From positions 1 through 61,822 of the forward strand of contig NZ_LR597511.1 of assembly GCF_902150035.1 (NCBI RefSeq): DNA of 61,822 bases, read 5' to 3'. Of this stretch, positions 16,841 to 27,635 are shown in pieces. The stretch comes from Enorma burkinafasonensis (lineage in GTDB: Bacteria > Actinomycetota > Coriobacteriia > Coriobacteriales > Coriobacteriaceae). Position 1 is the stretch's first letter. Each line of letters starts with the position of its first letter. The position numbers and the translations under genes are program-made. The notes beneath the pieces were generated by a model. It ran no database searches. It was not told the DNA's origin and saw nothing but the letters and a program-made list of their open reading frames with translations.

Positions 16841-16979
16841 GGCCGCTCCTTTCCCTCGCGGCGACTCTTGACCTGGTTATACCCTCCTGAGACCATGCCG
16901 TGCGAGGCGGCCCGTCGGCGGTCGCATGCCCCCGGCGAGCAGCACGCCCCGCCGTTGGCAGTGCCGATCGCAAACATGA

Positions 16980-17103
16980 CGAAAGTGAGGACTAACTGGG
17001 AGGCATCTCGATAGATCGCAAGACCAACGGCATACTTACCTGCCGTCTTTGTCTTTCGGTACCGTTTTGTACCCGGCGTGCTTTCTGTTTGCCCTCACTT
17101 TCG
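16980..17103. repeat. Large imperfect palindrome B1 (124 bp)
   Basis: The outer arm cgaaagtgagg pairs with the far end and is the same sequence as in A1, but the interior differs. CCTGC lies at the exact centre (17039-17043) within an apical hairpin acggca...tgccgt (17027-17046). B2 follows after 76 bases, repeating the A1-A2 arrangement. It lies between the universal stress protein start and ispD. Confidence 0.78.
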
Positions 17104-17179
17104 GCATGTTTGCGCTTACCCCACTGTCACCTCGGATGACAAGGGTCTTTTCTTTCTCTATTCGCCCCCTCTGAAGCAG

Positions 17180-17316
17180 CTTTTCAACTAGTAGATACCT
17201 TTTGCCTGAATCGCCCGGTAGCCAACGCCACCCTGCTTCGATAACCTGCATGTTTAGCCCGGCGAGGCACCCGTCTACCCACGGGACCCGCAAAAAGGTA
17301 CCGACTACTTGAAAAA
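17180..17316. repeat. Large imperfect palindrome B2 (137 bp)
   Basis: The ends cttttcaactag... and ...cgactacttgaaaaag are complementary with few mismatches and match those of A2. CCTGC is at the centre (17245-17249). ggtag (17217-17221) and ctacc (17275-17279) are exactly symmetric about it. A 107-codon open frame on the minus strand runs through B1 and B2, but it has no Shine-Dalgarno and no recognisable protein features. Confidence 0.8.
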
Positions 17317-17366
17317 GATAAGACAAAAGATGAGACCAGCCGGGAGGCACGAGCGCCAAGCCCGGC

Positions 17367-18125
17367 CTACCGCGCGCCCCTGCGCGCCTCGAGCATAGCC
17401 GTCACGGGGAGCAGGTCCTCGGGCACGGTGACCTTCAGGTTGTCGCGCGCGGTCTCCACGCAGCGCATACGGCCGCCGAAGCGCTCCACGAGCGACGAGT
17501 CATCGGTCCCCACGAAACCCGCCGCCCCCGCCGCCTCGTGCGCGCGGCGCATGGCGTCGAGCCTGATGATCTGCGGCGTCTGCACGGTCCAGAACCGGCT
17601 GCGCGGCGGCGTGTCCTCGATGATGCCATCCTCGCCGACCACCTTGAGCGTGTCGATAGCCGGCTGGCCGCACACCACCCCGTCGAGAGCGGGATCGGCG
17701 AGCAGCACCTCGATGGCATGATCGATCGCCTCGGGCGTGATAAGCGGACGCGCACCGTCGTGGACAGCCACGATATCGAAGCCCGCGGGCACCGCCTCGA
17801 CGCCGGCATCGGTCGAATCCTGCCGCGTCGCGCCGGCGTCGGCGAAGGTCACGGGCGTCGCGAAGCCGAACGGCTCGACGGCGCGCCGACGCATCTCATC
17901 GCGACGCCCTGCCGGACACACCACCACGATGTGGCCCACATGCGCCGCGCGGTCGAACGCCTCGAGACACCACGACATGAGCGGACGGCCCGCCACGTCG
18001 ATGAGCTGCTTGCCGCCGGGGTTGCCGAAGCGCTGGCCCGAGCCGCCCGCCACGACCACGGCGCACACGCGTGCCCCCGCAGCTCCGGCGCCGCAGCCCA
18101 GCGCACCCCTCGCAGCCGGTGCCAT
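17367..18125 (-). CDS. ispD: 2-C-methyl-D-erythritol 4-phosphate cytidylyltransferase
   Basis: A 252-residue IspD of the non-mevalonate isoprenoid pathway. The CTP-binding N-terminus VVVAGGSGQRFG...GGKQLIDVAGRP and the signature VHDGARPLITPEAID near the middle are intact, and TDDSSLVERFGG and LKVTVPEDL lie toward the C-terminus. A low-complexity N-terminal extension of about 19 residues precedes the domain. The ATG at 18125 lies one base after the disA stop codon, so the two genes are translationally coupled. The order clpC-disA-ispD is common in Gram-positive and actinobacterial genomes. Confidence 0.93.
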   Translation of the reverse strand: MAPAARGALGCGAGAAGARVCAVVVAGGSGQRFGNPGGKQLIDVAGRPLMSWCLEAFDRAAHVGHIVVVCPAGRRDEMRRRAVEPFGFATPVTFADAGATRQDSTDAGVEAVPAGFDIVAVHDGARPLITPEAIDHAIEVLLADPALDGVVCGQPAIDTLKVVGEDGIIEDTPPRSRFWTVQTPQIIRLDAMRRAHEAAGAAGFVGTDDSSLVERFGGRMRCVETARDNLKVTVPEDLLPVTAMLEARRGAR

Positions 18126-18126
18126 C

Positions 18127-19188
18127 TTATGCCCCCTGCTTGCCCTGCATGCGGTAGAGCGAGTCAGCGAGGATCGTGGGGTTGTTGACGCCGAAGTCGC
18201 CCAGGCGCTCCGGGTTCTCCTTGATGTTGTCGAGCAGCTCCTGGAGCGACCCGTACTCGTCGACGATGCGCTCGGCCACGCCGTCGCGCACGACGGACAC
18301 CTGCGAGAGCGTGCGCAGGCCCAGGGGCGTCATGACGGAATCCTCGTCGAGGTCGTCGTAGCCCAGCACCTCGGCGACGCGATGCGGATTGGTGAGGTCC
18401 TGCGCCTTCATCTTGGCGAACTGGTCGCGGATGCGCGCCGCGTTCTCCTCGGACGAATCCGACGCGTAGTCGCGGATCATGAGGTTGTAGTCGTTCTCGA
18501 TGGTGCTGCCCGCGAGCTGCTCGAGCTGCATGCGCACGAGCTTGCCCTGGCTGCCGAGCTTGACGATGCAGAACTGCAGCTCCTCCTTAGCTTGCTGCAG
18601 GATCTCGAAACTCGAGAAGATGCTCGTGATGTCGGCCAGCGTGACGTAGTTGTCGAGCTCGAGGGCGGTGAGGCGCAGAAGCGAGCGGTCGAGCGCGGCG
18701 CGCGTGGTCTGCAGCGTCGAGACGAGCTGGTTGACCTGGCCCATGATCTCGGTGACCGTCTGGATCTGGTAGGACTTGCCGTGCACGTAGACGTTCACCA
18801 CGGATCGGCGCTCAGAGACCGAGATCACGATCGCGTCGGTGAGCACGCTCATGCGCGCGGCGGTGCGGTGGCGCATACCGGTCTCGCTCGTCGCGAGCGA
18901 GGGGTCGGGGTTCAGGTGGAAGTTCGCGCGGAGGATCTGCGAGAGGCTCTCGTCGATGACGATGGCGCCGTCCATCTTGGAGAGCTCGAACAGGCGGTTG
19001 CTGGTGAACGAGATGTTGAGCGGGAAGCCGTCGTTGCCGGCGGCGAGCACGTTCTCCGAGTCGCCCACGCAGATGAGGGCACCCAGGTGCCCGGCGATGA
19101 TCATGTCGAGCGCGGTGCGGATCGGTTGCCCGGGGGCCGTGAGGCGGATGGCCTCGTTCATACGCTTCTGAATCTCGTTCTTCTCCAA
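18127..19188 (-). CDS. disA: DNA integrity scanning diadenylate cyclase DisA
   Basis: A 353-residue protein that makes cyclic di-AMP from ATP. The DAC domain contains the catalytic motifs DGAIVID and GMRHRTAARMS, followed by the helical linker and a C-terminal helix-hairpin-helix DNA-binding region (about 285-345). The start is TTG 19188, with a gggggt Shine-Dalgarno; longer frames would add an implausible leader. It is probably expressed from the promoter at 19249-19278 and coupled to ispD. Cyclic di-AMP links it functionally to the cell-wall and potassium balance of the host. Confidence 0.93.
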   Translation of the reverse strand: MEKNEIQKRMNEAIRLTAPGQPIRTALDMIIAGHLGALICVGDSENVLAAGNDGFPLNISFTSNRLFELSKMDGAIVIDESLSQILRANFHLNPDPSLATSETGMRHRTAARMSVLTDAIVISVSERRSVVNVYVHGKSYQIQTVTEIMGQVNQLVSTLQTTRAALDRSLLRLTALELDNYVTLADITSIFSSFEILQQAKEELQFCIVKLGSQGKLVRMQLEQLAGSTIENDYNLMIRDYASDSSEENAARIRDQFAKMKAQDLTNPHRVAEVLGYDDLDEDSVMTPLGLRTLSQVSVVRDGVAERIVDEYGSLQELLDNIKENPERLGDFGVNNPTILADSLYRMQGKQGA

Positions 19189-19248
19189 TGCGCTACCCCC
19201 AAACCCATATGCATGCACACAGTCACTGGTATTTTCCCACGAGCGCAC

Positions 19249-19278
19249 CGTATAACGCGACTTCAACCGCATATTCAA
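19249..19278 (-). promoter_or_regulatory. Candidate sigma-A promoter for disA-ispD
   Basis: On the minus strand TTGAAT (19278-19273) and TATACG (19254-19249) are spaced by 18 bases. This gives a start near 19242 and a leader of about 55 bases before the disA start. It lies between the putative clpC terminator and disA. Confidence 0.45.
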
Positions 19279-19298
19279 GAGAAAGCAAGAACTGAGGC

Positions 19299-19348
19299 GC
19301 CGCATGCGGGCGCGGATGCCGGGCCGCGCCGGAGGTGCCGCATGCGGC
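19299..19348 (-). terminator. Palindromic repeat after clpC, possible terminator
   Basis: Two copies of the self-complementary core gccgcatgcgg (19299-19309 and 19337-19347) can pair with each other. On the minus strand they are followed by a pyrimidine-rich cagttcttgctttctc. They lie about 20 bases after the clpC stop, on the transcript side. Confidence 0.4.
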
Positions 19349-19365
19349 GGCGGGGTCGGGCCCGC

Positions 19366-22119
19366 CTACCGGCGCGAGCCCGTCCCGACCTGCATGGCGC
19401 CGCCGGGACCGCCGCCGACGGCCACCGGGGCCGAGGCGCCGGAGCGCGGAGCCGCCTCGAAGCTCGCCCCCAGCGCGCCGGTCGCACGCGGCGCGGGAAT
19501 CTCGCCCGTGCCGTGGCTGAACACGAACGCGTCGTCGACCACGTCGCAGAGCACCGTGTCGCCCGCGCTCCACTCGCCGGCGAGCAGCTCCTCCGAGAGC
19601 GGGTCCTCGATGAGGCGCTGGATGGCGCGGCGCAGCGGCCGCGCGCCGTTGGTGAGGTCGGTCCCCTCGGACACGATCTTGGCGACCGCGCCGTCCGTGA
19701 GGCGGATGTTCATGCCGTTCGCGATGAGGCGCTGGCGCAGGTCGTCCACCAAGAGCTCGGCGATGGCGGTGAGGCTCTCGCCCGTGAGCTTCTGGAAGAC
19801 CACGATGTCGTCCACGCGGTTCAGGAACTCGGGCCGGAACAGGCGCTTCAGCTCGGACATCGCGCGGCTGTGAATCTCCTTGCCGGAGAGCCCCGCCTCG
19901 CCCGTGGTGCCGAAGCCCACGCTCGACTCCTGCGAGATCTCGCGCGCGCCGACGTTCGAGGTCATGATGACCACGGTGTTGCGGAAGTCCACCGTCTTGC
20001 CCTGGCCGTCGGTGAGGCGGCCCTCGTCGAGCACCTGCAGAAGGATGTTGAAGATGTCGGGGTGCGCCTTCTCGATCTCATCGAAGAGCACGACCGAGTA
20101 GGGATGCCGGCGCACAGCCTTGGTGAGCTGGCCGCCCTCCTCGTGGCCCACGTAGCCCGGGGGGCTGCCGATGAGCTTCGAGACCTCGTACTCGCTCGCG
20201 AACTCGCTCATGTCGAAGCTGATGAGCGCGTCCTTGCTGCCGAACAGGTACTCGGCGAGCGTCTTGGCGAGCTCGGTCTTGCCCGTGCCCGTGGGGCCCA
20301 GGAAGATGAACGAGCCACCGGGACGGCGCGGGTCCTTGAGCGGCGAGCGGCTGCGGCGGATGGCCTTCGCCACGGCGGAGACCGCCTCGTCCTGGCCGAT
20401 GATGCGCGTCTTGAGCACCTGCTCGCAGTTGAGCAGGCGACGGCTCTCGTCCTCGGTGAGCGAGGAGACCGGCACGCCGGAGGTCACGGAGACGATGTCG
20501 GCGATCTCGCCGATGCCGATCGTGACCGGCGCGGCGTCGAGCTCGGCCGTCCAGGCGGCGCGTGCCTCGGAGAGCGCGATCTCGGAGCGCTGCTCCTGCT
20601 CCTTGAGCTCGGCGGCGCGGTTCATGTCGTCGCCCTCGGTCGCCTCCTCGACCGCGGCCTTGAGGCGCGCGACCTCGGCCTCGGCGGCGCGCACCGGCTC
20701 GGGCGCGCGGTTGCGCGCGATGCGGGCGCGGGCGTCGGCCTCGTCGATGAGGTCGATGGCCTTGTCGGGCAGGAAGCGGTCCTGGATGTAGCGGGCGGAA
20801 AGCGACGCGGCCGCCTCGACGGCCTCGGGCGCATAGTGCACGTGGTGGTGCTCCTCGTAGCGCGGCAGCAGCGCGTTCAAGATCTTGATCGTATCCTCGA
20901 CGCTCGGCTCCTCGATGTCGATGGACTGGAAGCGCCGCTCGAACGCGGGGTCCTTGGAGAGGTACTTGCGGAACTCCTCGGCCGTGGTGGCGCCGATGAT
21001 CTGGAACGCGCCGCGCGCGAGCACGGGCTTGAGCATGGAGCTCGCGTCGATGGAGCCCTCGGCCGAGCCGGCGCCGATGAGGGTGTGCATCTCGTCGATG
21101 AAGAGGATCGCGTCGTCCGCCTCGGTGCACTCCTGGATGACGCCCTTCAGGCGCTCCTCGAACTCGCCGCGGTACTTCGCGCCGGCCACGAGGCCGGGCA
21201 GGTCGAGCGACCAGATTTTCTTGTCCATGAGGTTCTCGGGCACGTTGCCGGCCGCGATCTCCTGGGCCAAGCCCTCGACGATCGCCGTCTTGCCCACGCC
21301 CGGGTCGCCCAGGATGAGCGGGTTGTTCTTGGTGCGCCGCGAGAGGATCTCCATCATGCGGGCGATCTCGTGGTCGCGGCCGATCACCGGGTCGAGCTTG
21401 CCGTCGCGCGCCTCCTGGGTGAGGTTCGTGCTGAACTGCTTGAGCATCGAGGTTTCCTCGCCCTTGCCGTGCGCGGCCTCGCCCGAGAAGAACGGCAGGC
21501 CCGCGCCGGGGCGCGACGTGGCGGAGCCGGCGAGCGGCCGCTTGCCCTGGTCCTTGGAGGTGAGCTTCTCGACGGCCTGGCGCACCGACGCCGCGGTGAC
21601 GCCCAGGCGCATGAGGATGTCCATCGCCATGCAGGATGACTCGTCCACGATGCCGAGCAGCAGGTGCTCGGTCGAGACGTAGGTCTGGTTGTTCTCGCGC
21701 GCGTGGCGGAAGCTCTTCTCCATGACGGTGATGACCTGCGGCGTGAACGCGAGCTTGCCGCCCTCGGCCTTGCCGTCCGCCGGCGCGGCGCCGGAAGCGG
21801 AGGCGTCGGCGGGAGCTCCCGCCTGCCCGTCGGAAGCTGCCGCGTCGGGTGTGGAGGTGCCCTCGGCATCCGCCTGCGCATCGGGTGCGGCGGTGCCGGC
21901 GGCGGCGCCCTTCTTGGAGACGACCTCCTTGAGCTCGTCCATGATGTCGTCATAGGAGATATCGAGGGTGCGCAGCGCCTCCGCGGCGATGCCCTCGTCC
22001 TCCTTGGCGAGCGCGAGCAGCAGGTGCTCGGTGCCCACCTTGTTCGTGGAGAGCGCGATCGCCTCTTCCTTCGCCAGGGACATGACGTGACGCGCGCGAT
22101 CGGTGAATCTGTCCAACAT
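19366..22119 (-). CDS. clpC: ATP-dependent protease ATPase subunit ClpC
   Basis: A 917-residue AAA+ unfoldase that feeds ClpP. The first Clp-N repeat is at about 1-70 and the second at about 122-195. AAA-1 carries Walker [10 protein letters not shown] and Walker [15 protein letters not shown]; a coiled-coil middle region follows; AAA-2 carries [13 protein letters not shown] and [12 protein letters not shown]. Unusually, an Ala/Gly/Asp-rich insert of about 50 residues separates the two N-domain repeats, and the last 35 residues form a low-complexity tail. The ATG has an agaagg Shine-Dalgarno. No ClpC-type CtsR operator is obvious upstream. Confidence 0.95.
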   Translation of the reverse strand: MLDRFTDRARHVMSLAKEEAIALSTNKVGTEHLLLALAKEDEGIAAEALRTLDISYDDIMDELKEVVSKKGAAAGTAAPDAQADAEGTSTPDAAASDGQAGAPADASASGAAPADGKAEGGKLAFTPQVITVMEKSFRHARENNQTYVSTEHLLLGIVDESSCMAMDILMRLGVTAASVRQAVEKLTSKDQGKRPLAGSATSRPGAGLPFFSGEAAHGKGEETSMLKQFSTNLTQEARDGKLDPVIGRDHEIARMMEILSRRTKNNPLILGDPGVGKTAIVEGLAQEIAAGNVPENLMDKKIWSLDLPGLVAGAKYRGEFEERLKGVIQECTEADDAILFIDEMHTLIGAGSAEGSIDASSMLKPVLARGAFQIIGATTAEEFRKYLSKDPAFERRFQSIDIEEPSVEDTIKILNALLPRYEEHHHVHYAPEAVEAAASLSARYIQDRFLPDKAIDLIDEADARARIARNRAPEPVRAAEAEVARLKAAVEEATEGDDMNRAAELKEQEQRSEIALSEARAAWTAELDAAPVTIGIGEIADIVSVTSGVPVSSLTEDESRRLLNCEQVLKTRIIGQDEAVSAVAKAIRRSRSPLKDPRRPGGSFIFLGPTGTGKTELAKTLAEYLFGSKDALISFDMSEFASEYEVSKLIGSPPGYVGHEEGGQLTKAVRRHPYSVVLFDEIEKAHPDIFNILLQVLDEGRLTDGQGKTVDFRNTVVIMTSNVGAREISQESSVGFGTTGEAGLSGKEIHSRAMSELKRLFRPEFLNRVDDIVVFQKLTGESLTAIAELLVDDLRQRLIANGMNIRLTDGAVAKIVSEGTDLTNGARPLRRAIQRLIEDPLSEELLAGEWSAGDTVLCDVVDDAFVFSHGTGEIPAPRATGALGASFEAAPRSGASAPVAVGGGPGGAMQVGTGSRR

Positions 22120-22261
22120 GCTCGTACCTTCTGTCGTGCTGAACCGTGCGGGGCGGCTCGACCGCGCGCTTCGGCGCGTCGAACCGCATCAGACCCGTGT
22201 ACCCATTGCCTATCGATACTAACAGGTCGCGCCGGAACGATACATGCCTCGAATACAGGGG

Positions 22262-22338
22262 AGCCCCCGGCGGATCCTCCTGAGCGATTCCGCAGCCGCG
22301 AAGCGGCGAGGACCTGCGAAGGAGAACCGCCGGGGGCT
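22262..22338 (-). terminator. Long hairpin after groEL
   Basis: A 12-bp perfect stem (agcccccggcgg with ccgccgggggct) is extended by partial pairing of atcctcc with ggaga. It encloses a second hairpin, gccgcgaagcggc. It lies 28 bases beyond the groEL stop on the minus strand. There is no T-tract, but the size and position suggest the 3' end of the groESL message. Confidence 0.6.
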
Positions 22339-22365
22339 TCCCGGTGAGAGCTTACGGCTCAGGGC

Positions 22366-24021
<1,656 letters not shown>

Positions 24022-24054
24022 CTAGAAGTTGGTACCGAATGATCCGGCTGCGAG

Positions 24055-24342
24055 CTACTCGACGACCGCGTAGATGTCGTCGGCGCGCATGAGCAGGTAG
24101 TCCTCGCCGTCGATCTTGACCTCGTTGCCGCCGAACTTGCCGTAGATGACGGTGTCGCCGGGCTTGACGTCCATCGGCATGCGCTCACCCTTGTCGTTGA
24201 GCTTGCCGGCGCCCACGGCGATGACCTCGCCGCGCTGCGGCTTCTCCTGGGCGTTGCTGGCGATGTAGAGACCGGACGCGGTCTTCTGCTCGGCAGCCTC
24301 GGGCTTGATCAGAACGCGATCACCAAGCGGCTTGAGACTCAT
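24055..24342 (-). CDS. groES: 10-kDa co-chaperonin GroES
   Basis: A 95-residue heptameric lid protein of the chaperonin. The N-terminus LKPLGDRVLIKP, the mobile loop region EQKTASGLYI and the C-terminal DDIYAVVE are diagnostic. The start is ATG 24342, preceded by gaaggagg; a longer open frame upstream is not coding. It is the first gene of the groES-groEL operon. Confidence 0.97.
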   Translation of the reverse strand: MSLKPLGDRVLIKPEAAEQKTASGLYIASNAQEKPQRGEVIAVGAGKLNDKGERMPMDVKPGDTVIYGKFGGNEVKIDGEDYLLMRADDIYAVVE

Positions 24343-24692
24343 AGAAGGTTCCTCCTTCACCGGTTGCGCGGGCTGGCCGCGCACCTCTGACTTACGTACG
24401 CCCAGAATGGTACCCATCTGTCGGAACTTATACAACGGACGGGCAAAAAATCTTATTATTCGACACTTAGATTTTGTGAGTCTCTCGGTTTCCCCGGGCG
24501 CGCCGGATACCATGTCGCCTGCCAGCGCAGCAGCCGTTGTCCACTCATCACTCCGTTTAGTCCAAAGACCGAGATTGTTTATTCTGCAAGAAGTCTATCC
24601 CCCGGCCGGCGCTGTCGTGCTACCGTACTCACACAGGGCCGCCATGCCGGCGGCGATTCGCACTCCCCGCATTCCGTTGAAAGATCCAGGCG
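24343..24692. promoter_or_regulatory. Divergent intergenic region between groES and a dehydrogenase gene
   Basis: The groES side contains an AT-rich block (about 24420-24480) with a -10-like tataag on the minus strand, probably the groESL promoter. I find no canonical CIRCE element (TTAGCACTC-N9-GAGTGCTAA) and no HAIR element. A loosely symmetric gacacttagattttgtgagtc is present at about 24461-24481. On the plus side no clear promoter for the dehydrogenase was identified. Confidence 0.4.
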
Positions 24693-25673
24693 ATGGAAAC
24701 CGATTCGTTCAATGTAGTCTCGTTCGCCGCGACGTTCGGCGTGTTCACGCATGAGCCGCTCGAGCGCCTCGAGGCAGCCGGGTGCAACGTCACCATCGTC
24801 GAGCACGACCACCCCCTCTCACCCACCGAGATGATCTACCATGCGCACGAGGCCGATGCGGTCATCTTGGGCGGCGGGGGCATGAAGCGCTCCGTGATGG
24901 AGCGCCTCCCGCGCCTCAAGCTCATCGTGCAGCATGGCCGCGGCATCGACGGCATCGACTACACCACCGCCATGAAGTGCGGCATCACCATCGCCAACAC
25001 ACCCGGCGTCAACACCGAGGAGACGGCCGACCTCACCTTCGGCCTCATCATCGACCTCGAGCGCCATATCACCCAGATGAACAACGAGTTCAAAAGCGGC
25101 GTCTGGAAGAAGCGCGCCGGCCACAGCCTCTACGGCAAGACGATCGGCATCGTCGGCGTGGGCGAGATCGGCAAGGCGGTCGCGCGGCGCGCGATGGGCT
25201 TCGGCATGGACATCCTCGGCAACGACATCTGCCCGCAGGAGGACGCCGCCGCGACCGGGCTCATCTTCACGAGCCTGAACGACCTACTCAAGCGGAGCGA
25301 CATCGTCACCCTGCACGTGCCGCTGACCTCCTCGACCGTCAACCTGATCGGTGCCAAGGAGCTCAAGATGATGCGGGAGAGCGCCATCCTCGTGAACACG
25401 TCGCGCGCCGGCATCATCCGCGAGACCGCGCTCGAGAAGGCGCTGCGCAGCGGCAGTCTCTACGGCTACGCAACCGACGTCTACAAGAACGAGCCCGGCC
25501 CCGCGCCGAGCATCGCCGAGCTCCCCAACGTGATCGTCACGCCGCACGTGGGTTCGGCGACCTATGAGACGAACCTGCGCATGGGCATGGCGGTCGCGGA
25601 CAACATCATCGCGGTCAAAAACGGCATGACCCCGCCGAACGTCGTGACGCCTTTGAGCCTGCTGTACGGCTAG
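24693..25673 (+). CDS. D-isomer-specific 2-hydroxyacid dehydrogenase (SerA-like)
   Basis: A 326-residue NAD-dependent oxidoreductase. The Rossmann motif GVGEIG lies mid-protein, and the catalytic triad is visible as Arg in NTSRAG, Glu in VYKNEPG and His in TPHVGSAT. It lacks the C-terminal ACT regulatory domain of long SerA proteins. It is separated by about 450 bases from the downstream sugar-acid operon. It may act on a sugar-acid intermediate (2-keto acid to 2-hydroxy acid) rather than in serine biosynthesis. The Shine-Dalgarno is weak. Confidence 0.85.
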   Translation: METDSFNVVSFAATFGVFTHEPLERLEAAGCNVTIVEHDHPLSPTEMIYHAHEADAVILGGGGMKRSVMERLPRLKLIVQHGRGIDGIDYTTAMKCGITIANTPGVNTEETADLTFGLIIDLERHITQMNNEFKSGVWKKRAGHSLYGKTIGIVGVGEIGKAVARRAMGFGMDILGNDICPQEDAAATGLIFTSLNDLLKRSDIVTLHVPLTSSTVNLIGAKELKMMRESAILVNTSRAGIIRETALEKALRSGSLYGYATDVYKNEPGPAPSIAELPNVIVTPHVGSATYETNLRMGMAVADNIIAVKNGMTPPNVVTPLSLLYG

Positions 25674-26126
25674 CGCACCCGCAGACCCCATACCAATATA
25701 TAGAGCCGCCGCCCCAGCGCGGACGCGCCGGCCCATCCCGTCGAGCGGGCCGCGATGATCTCTCGTCCCGATGCGCGAGGCGGTAAGCGAGCTGCCATCT
25801 TTCTAACTACTTAATTGTGTGCATTATGTGTGCGTATTCTTATTCTGTTCTAGTTTTATGCGTTTCTAAGTTTTTTTTATGCACTTTTGATTTAGCGTTT
25901 TTTGTCCCTTGTTTTCAATCTTCACGATAAACGGTCAAATCTAATCGGTGAACGGTATCTTGCTTTTTTATAAACTCGGCTACTAGCTGCGGTCTCCATA
26001 TTCATTAAGGCAGATACCTACCGTTCGCGGATACCCAGTTGCGCTTACTCCCATAAGTGTTGAAAATATGTGGCCATCTTCAGACAGTGGATTGAATTAT
26101 GCATCCACTTAGAGAGAGGAGATGGC
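25674..26126. promoter_or_regulatory. AT-rich regulatory region upstream of the sugar-acid/PTS operon
   Basis: This 450-bp gap is strikingly AT-rich compared with its surroundings. It contains a direct repeat tgtgtgcatt/tgtgtgcgta near 25815-25840 and two aacggt sites spaced 21 bases apart (25930 and 25951). Further on is cctaccgttc (26017-26026), the same 10-mer that occurs inverted at 55393-55402 upstream of the other PTS operon. No coding potential or terminator is evident. It probably carries the operon promoter and repressor sites. Confidence 0.5.
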
Positions 26127-26753
26127 ATGCTCGAAGAAGCGAGCAACTTCCCGAAGGTGACCGTCATCTTGCGCGGCTACACCTACGACCAGTGCCGTTG
26201 CGTGGTGCGCCAGCTCGTCGGCAGCAAGCTCAACGCCGTCGAGGTGGCCATGAACACGCCGGGCGCGGCCGAGACGATCGCCAAGCTCGTGCAGGAGTTC
26301 GGCGACGAGGTCCACATCGGCGCCGGCACCGTCACCACGGTCGAGCGCGCCAAGGCGGCCGCCGCGGCGGGGGCGAAGTTCATGCTCTCCCCCATCAACT
26401 TCACCGAGGAGATCTTCGAGATCGCCCGCAAGGCGGGCGCCATCACGGTCCCGGCTGCCTACACCCCCACCGAGGTCATCAAGATGTTCGACATGGGCGC
26501 CGACATCGTGAAGATCTTCCCGGCGGCGTGCGCCAGCCCGCGGTTCTTCTCCGACATCCAGGCCCCGCTCGACCGCATGCCGCTCATGGCGGTCGGCGGC
26601 GTCAACGGCAACAACGTCCAGGACTACTTCGACGCGGGCGCCGAGTTCGCCGGCATCGGCTCGGGCATCTTCGAGAAGGATGACATCCGCGCCATGAACG
26701 AGGACGCGCTCGCCGAGCAGATCAAGGCATTCGAGAACCGGGTTAGGTGGTAG
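26127..26753 (+). CDS. eda: KDPG/KHG-type aldolase (2-dehydro-3-deoxy-phosphosugar-acid aldolase)
   Basis: A 208-residue class I aldolase that cleaves 2-keto-3-deoxy-6-phosphogluconate-type substrates to pyruvate and glyceraldehyde 3-phosphate. The Schiff-base Lys129 is in IVKIFPA, the general-acid Glu39 is in AVEVAMN, and the phosphate-binding GGVNGNN and IGSGIF loops are present. It is the first gene of the operon, with an agaggaga Shine-Dalgarno, and ends 2 bases before the PTS IIA start. The exact stereochemistry of the substrate (KDPG, KDPGal or similar) is not decided by sequence. Confidence 0.9.
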   Translation: MLEEASNFPKVTVILRGYTYDQCRCVVRQLVGSKLNAVEVAMNTPGAAETIAKLVQEFGDEVHIGAGTVTTVERAKAAAAAGAKFMLSPINFTEEIFEIARKAGAITVPAAYTPTEVIKMFDMGADIVKIFPAACASPRFFSDIQAPLDRMPLMAVGGVNGNNVQDYFDAGAEFAGIGSGIFEKDDIRAMNEDALAEQIKAFENRVRW

Positions 26754-26755
26754 AC

Positions 26756-27214
26756 ATGGCAGGACTGTTTTTCTCCGAGGACCTCGTGACGATCCTCGAC
26801 GAGCCGGGTGACTTCGCCGCCGTCGAGAAGAGCATGGCCGACCGCATGTTCGAGGTCGGCGTGGTCAAGGACACCTATGCCGGCGCGATCGCCGAGCGCG
26901 AGAAGGGCTTCCCCACCGCGCTGGCCGTCGGCGAGGTGAACGTCGCCATCCCGCACTGCGACACCGAGCACGTCAACAAGGACGCCGTGTGCGTGGGCAT
27001 CCTCAAGAAGCCCGTCGCCTGGCACCGCATGGACGACGCCGCGGCCACCACGGACGTGAGCCTCGTCTTCATGCTCGCCCTGAGCGAGCCCCACGCCCAC
27101 CTGCAGATGATCCAGAAGGTCATCGGCATCATCCAGGACCAGGAGCTCGCCAAGCAGCTCGTCGCGTGCGATCAGCATGGGGCCTTCGAGCTGCTCAAGG
27201 ACCGCCTGGCCTAA
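26756..27214 (+). CDS. PTS EIIA component, fructose/galactitol type
   Basis: A 152-residue PTS_EIIA_2 domain. The phospho-accepting His67 is in VAIPHCD, the motif of galactitol/mannitol/fructose IIA proteins. It receives phosphate from HPr and hands it to the IIB encoded next. It has its own ATG 26756, immediately after the aldolase stop, with aggtgg upstream. Together with the following IIB and IIC genes it forms a complete three-gene permease. Confidence 0.9.
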   Translation: MAGLFFSEDLVTILDEPGDFAAVEKSMADRMFEVGVVKDTYAGAIAEREKGFPTALAVGEVNVAIPHCDTEHVNKDAVCVGILKKPVAWHRMDDAAATTDVSLVFMLALSEPHAHLQMIQKVIGIIQDQELAKQLVACDQHGAFELLKDRLA

Positions 27215-27300
27215 GCGCCGCGCCCCGCGGCACCCGATCGGCATATCCGGCTGGACACCCAGCCGATACGCAAGGCAGACGCGAAAAGAAAGGAAATGGC

Positions 27301-27582
27301 ATGAAACGCGTACTGTTTGCCTGTGGAAACGGCATCGTGACCTCGACCATGGTCGCCCACAAGGTCGCCGACTACCTCGAGGAGAACGGCGTCGAGATCA
27401 AGTACGACCAGTGCAAGGTGCAGGAGGTAGCCGCCATCGCCGGAGACTACGACCTCGTCGTCACCTCGGGCCAGTTCAACGAGAACGAGATCAAGACCCC
27501 CGTCATCATGGCGATCAACCTGCTGACCGGCATCGGCGAGGACGAGACCCTCGAGGAGATCCTCGAGGCCTGCAAGGAGTAG
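27301..27582 (+). CDS. PTS EIIB component, galactitol type
   Basis: A 93-residue protein with the active-site Cys8 in FACGNGIVTSTM, the phosphocysteine loop of GatB/SgcB-like proteins. It accepts phosphate from IIA and phosphorylates the sugar bound to IIC. The start ATG 27301 has an aaaggaaa Shine-Dalgarno. It stands between IIA and IIC. Confidence 0.9.
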   Translation: MKRVLFACGNGIVTSTMVAHKVADYLEENGVEIKYDQCKVQEVAAIAGDYDLVVTSGQFNENEIKTPVIMAINLLTGIGEDETLEEILEACKE

Positions 27583-27635
27583 CCCTTAGGGCTCAGCGGC
27601 CACCCCATTCGTACCGTATCTAGAGGAGGAAATGC

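Noticed and set aside
17036-17359. 107-codon minus-strand ORF running through elements B1 and B2
   Set aside because: No ribosome site, no recognisable motif, and it crosses two palindromes whose structure explains the sequence. The counterpart element A1/A2 has no matching full-length frame.
24343-24692. CIRCE operator upstream of groES
   Set aside because: No TTAGCACTC/GAGTGCTAA dyad exists; only a weak, imperfect symmetric segment was seen.
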